DNA from: Candidatus Poseidoniaceae archaeon
GTDB taxonomy: Archaea; Thermoplasmatota; Poseidoniia; Poseidoniales; Poseidoniaceae
DNA: 14,371 nucleotides
Assembly (NCBI GenBank): GCA_022424925.1
Contig: JAKMGM010000049.1
Span: 1-14,371 of the forward strand
Direction of reading: 5' to 3'
Of the stretch, positions 12,091-14,371 are shown one piece after another. The position numbers were made by a program, and so were the translations under genes. Each line of letters opens with the position of its first letter. Position 1 is the stretch's first letter. Under the pieces are notes generated by a model. That model was not told the DNA's origin. It saw only the letters and a program-made list of their open reading frames with translations, and searched no databases.

Positions 12091-14371
12091 TCAAACTTGT
12101 GCTGACTTTTGATTCTCATCGACTTGTTGTTGGTAGTATTCAGCCAACTTGTCCATTGGCCAACCCTGATCGAGGTAGGATTGTATTTGTTCTTCAGACC
12201 ATCCCGGACAACGTGCGAGATCCTCGGCTGAAATTTTGCCCTCCGTGGCTTTCGCTCCACTGCCGTCTAAGACGGGAGTATTCCACGATTCAGCGTTCAT
12301 TTCCCCGCTGGCCAAGGCCTCCAATTGCTGGTCTTCTAAAGTGATGAATTCCTTCATTTCCTCACTCTCTGACTCGATGTTTCTCAAAATAAAGAATGCT
12401 CCAGCAGCAAGCCCTACACCTGCAAGCATCACAAGTAGCATGGTATTTGCAGCCAAGTTTCCGCTGGTGTCCTCACTTGGGGTCGCATTGGAATTCCTCT
12501 GTTCAGTCGAACAGCCGTCATCACTTACTGGGACATTCGCAGGCGTATCAGGACACACATCGTCTCGGTTGATGACCCCATCTGCGTCATCGTCGAGCAG
12601 TTCATTATCAATTTGGGACGAGTTGTCTTCTGGAAGTACGCCGGCTAAATCGCATCCAAGTGCCTCCGATTCATTCACGCCGTCACCGTCAGCATCGGCC
12701 AGTAGGAGAGCGGCGGTAGGCGAAACATCATCGACAAGGGGGTTGAGTGCGGTAGATTGAGCCCATGTCACTTCAATGAGGTCAGGGATGCAATCGCCGT
12801 CTGTATCCACATTGTTGGCTTGGCTTCCGAATGTGTATTCAACACTGTTGAGCAGCCCGTCACCGTCAGCGTCGTGTTCGCCTTCGAGTATATTGAGTGA
12901 AGGTAGTGTGCGGGTTGTACGGTTCAAACCGTTGGCGACTTCCCAGTGGTCTGGTAGGCCGTCGTTGTCCGTGTCGGTGACGTTATCCGTACGGATCCAG
13001 TCACGATGCCAGCCAGCCAAAAACGGTGCAGTGACTTCTGAACTACTGAGAATGAGTCCCATTTCACGGTTACGTGTAGGTGCTGAATCGCCCCAATTAA
13101 TGGATGAAATAAGCACGTGCTCACCGTCAACAATCATGCCTTTGTTATGGAGTTTCGAGACATCATCGTCTTCACTCATGACAATTGCACTGACGTCATA
13201 TCCGAGCGATGAGTTCCATTCTTCGTTGAACGTATCGACAACATCCTGAATATCTTTGTCGAGGTATGCTCCGTTGAGAATGAGACGGATACGAATATCT
13301 TGTTTTGCAGCATCTTCAAGCGCCGTCACAATCGGATTATCACCCCAGCCCCAACTCCATTCGACATCGAGGTACTGCAATGAAAGAAGAATTTCCTCTT
13401 CGGCTTGTTCAATCATCCAAACAATGCCATCAACACATGTGTCTGGGCACGTGATGAGTCGACCTGAAACATCGGTCGTCATGGGTTCAGCCAATGTTCC
13501 ATTGTCGAGCGACTTCAGAGCGTCAAGCGACCATCCAGAAGGTCCCGAATTGGCTGAAACTTGCGATATGTGAGTTCGGCTGAGTGATTCATCGTATGTG
13601 AGCTGCTCCAGTACTTGTTCTGCGAGTGCTGCATTTTCAATGAGAACGCCCCACTCAGAGTTTCCTCGGTCACCAGGTGCCGGTTGTGAAGAGCGTTTCC
13701 AATTTCCTGAACTCATCCAGACGCTCGTATCATCACGTACAGCGACTTTGCTGTGGATGTATGCATACGGTTCGTCACTTTCTCCGCCAAACCACAATGT
13801 TGTGATGCCTGCAGTAGCAAGAAGGCTTGCTACACCGATCTGGTTATTTTTATCATACGAGTTCCACCAATATTCTGCGGTGTTCAACACAACGGTCACT
13901 TCCACGCCTCGGTTGTGAGCCTCGATTAAGGCTTGAACCAAGTTTGGTTGCTCGATTTGGTACAGGTGAACATGAAGTGATTGTGATGCATTTTCAATCC
14001 ATGACAGCAAATCAACAAGGCCGTCTTGCGGTCCAATCAACGGTGTTACGGTGCTGACACCGCTGAACTCTGTTGGTCCACAGAAGGTGCTGGCGCCGAG
14101 TCGTCCCCAACGGTGCTGCCAGTCCAGAGCAGTATTACCATCAGGTAAGTTTCCGCAGCCATCACCGCGGTGGTAGACCAAGAGGGAAATGCTGGATACG
14201 GGTTCAACGAGACTAATGCCACTCCACCCCATGATTTCAACGGGGCCGTTTCCGTATACCACCGTGTCTGCAAGCATTCCGCTTGGGGTCTTGATATGAA
14301 GGGCGGCGCCAGAATCAGGAAGTGTGAATCCATTTGGGCTGAGGGCCGTGTCAAAAGCAACGATGTTTCCA
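12091..14371 (-). CDS. Membrane-anchored surface protein with lamin-tail-like domain, two PLD (HKD) motifs and TSP3 Ca-binding repeats (5' end cut)
   Basis: The frame stays open to the right edge, giving 759 residues without the N-terminus. Fragment residues 1 to about 92 look like a lamin-tail domain (ADTVVYGNG ... GWSGISL ... ALDWQHRWG). Two phospholipase-D domains follow, with HxKx4D motifs at His206/Lys208/Asp213 (IHSKVAVRDD, then SSGNW) and His408/Lys410/Asp415 (LHNKGMIVDG, then SSINW), so a complete bipartite PLD active site is present. Residues 466-621 carry thrombospondin type-3 repeats rich in DxDxDG. A single transmembrane helix lies at about 644-662, followed by a cytoplasmic tail of about 95 residues. 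The catalytic part should therefore be outside the cell and calcium-stabilised. PLD-fold enzymes cleave phosphodiesters; combined with a lamin-tail domain, a secreted nuclease or phospholipase are both plausible. It leads the minus-strand gene cluster. Confidence 0.88.
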   Translation of the reverse strand, partial: GNIVAFDTALSPNGFTLPDSGAALHIKTPSGMLADTVVYGNGPVEIMGWSGISLVEPVSSISLLVYHRGDGCGNLPDGNTALDWQHRWGRLGASTFCGPTEFSGVSTVTPLIGPQDGLVDLLSWIENASQSLHVHLYQIEQPNLVQALIEAHNRGVEVTVVLNTAEYWWNSYDKNNQIGVASLLATAGITTLWFGGESDEPYAYIHSKVAVRDDTSVWMSSGNWKRSSQPAPGDRGNSEWGVLIENAALAEQVLEQLTYDESLSRTHISQVSANSGPSGWSLDALKSLDNGTLAEPMTTDVSGRLITCPDTCVDGIVWMIEQAEEEILLSLQYLDVEWSWGWGDNPIVTALEDAAKQDIRIRLILNGAYLDKDIQDVVDTFNEEWNSSLGYDVSAIVMSEDDDVSKLHNKGMIVDGEHVLISSINWGDSAPTRNREMGLILSSSEVTAPFLAGWHRDWIRTDNVTDTDNDGLPDHWEVANGLNRTTRTLPSLNILEGEHDADGDGLLNSVEYTFGSQANNVDTDGDCIPDLIEVTWAQSTALNPLVDDVSPTAALLLADADGDGVNESEALGCDLAGVLPEDNSSQIDNELLDDDADGVINRDDVCPDTPANVPVSDDGCSTEQRNSNATPSEDTSGNLAANTMLLVMLAGVGLAAGAFFILRNIESESEEMKEFITLEDQQLEALASGEMNAESWNTPVLDGSGAKATEGKISAEDLARCPGWSEEQIQSYLDQGWPMDKLAEYYQQQVDENQKSAQV
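12508..12975 (-). repeat. Thrombospondin type-3 Ca-binding repeat region within the PLD protein
   Basis: At least five Asp-rich units occur in the coding frame: DTDNDGLPDHWE, DADGDGLLNSVE, DTDGDCIPDLIE, DADGDGVNESEA and DDDADGVINRDD, the last followed by VCPDT and DDGC. The pattern DxDxDGxxD/N is the calcium-binding signature. At DNA level a 14-bp direct repeat, CCGTCACCGTCAGC, is visible at 12680-12693 and 12857-12870 (plus-strand reading). The block forms a rigid spacer between the enzyme domains and the membrane helix. Confidence 0.8.

Noticed and set aside
12060..12260. 67-residue N-terminal extension of the Bax-inhibitor-like protein up to 12260
   Set aside because: Most of it overlaps the PLD gene in another frame and shows no membrane or family character; homology begins just after the ATG at 12059.
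12680..12870. 14-bp direct repeat CCGTCACCGTCAGC as a possible recombination site
   Set aside because: Both copies encode the same Ca-binding DADGDG repeat unit of the surface protein, which explains the similarity.
12236..13249. Long plus-strand open frames opposite the PLD gene, rich in Ser/Pro
   Set aside because: They are antisense to Asp-rich repeats (GAC/GAT codons read as GTC/ATC on the other strand) and have low-complexity composition without any domain.
1..14371. CRISPR array, insertion sequence or transposase/integrase gene
   Set aside because: No regularly spaced repeats with spacers, no terminal inverted repeats with a transposase, and no integrase motifs were seen in any gene.

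Overview
The window looks like a piece of a planktonic euryarchaeal genome, most probably Marine Group II (Poseidoniales). The reasons are: a stand-alone ATP-pyrophosphatase subunit of GMP synthase (the archaeal split form); a PurE with archaeal sequence features; a glycine decarboxylase split into PA and PB; a tRNA gene without an encoded CCA; TATA-like boxes about 25-30 nt before several start codons, which suggests leaderless mRNAs; and secreted proteins with Asn/Thr/Tyr-rich linkers, thrombospondin type-3 Ca-binding repeats and a C-terminal membrane anchor. The lineage is inferred, since no 16S rRNA or other lineage marker is present. Coding density is high and no transposase, integrase or CRISPR array is visible.

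Layout. The left edge (3-644, +) holds the C-terminal part of an alpha/beta hydrolase. From 698 to 5949 is a glycine-cleavage block: gcvT (+), then gcvPA-gcvPB (+, coupled through an ATGA overlap). The block is split by a glycosyltransferase gene on the opposite strand (1809-2954) that overlaps the end of gcvT by 8 bp. gcvH and the dihydrolipoamide dehydrogenase gene are not here. A small four-helix membrane protein of unknown function follows (5985-6653), and then a purine pair, purE-guaAB (6721-8152), with one base between the genes.

From 8170 to 9000 is a lower-GC segment with a lipoprotein gene (-), an AT-rich non-coding stretch with short repeats and hairpins, and a tRNA-Asn(GTT) gene (-). 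The last bases of the tRNA gene, plus one flanking base, recur as an 11-bp direct repeat at 8170-8180, so the lipoprotein gene sits between two copies of a tRNA 3' end.

The right third is a minus-strand cluster. In transcription order it holds a large surface protein (lamin-tail-like domain, two HKD phospholipase D motifs, Ca-binding repeats, one membrane helix; truncated at the right edge), a Bax-inhibitor-1/YccA membrane protein, an isopenicillin-N-synthase-type Fe(II)/2-oxoglutarate dioxygenase, a thymidine/pyrimidine-nucleoside phosphorylase, and the tRNA.

The most interesting functional idea is the dioxygenase-phosphorylase pair. The genes are 4 bp apart, and the phosphorylase would release thymine, which is the substrate of the fungal thymine-7-hydroxylases of the same dioxygenase superfamily. 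The most interesting structural observation is the possible att-like repeat at the tRNA-Asn gene.
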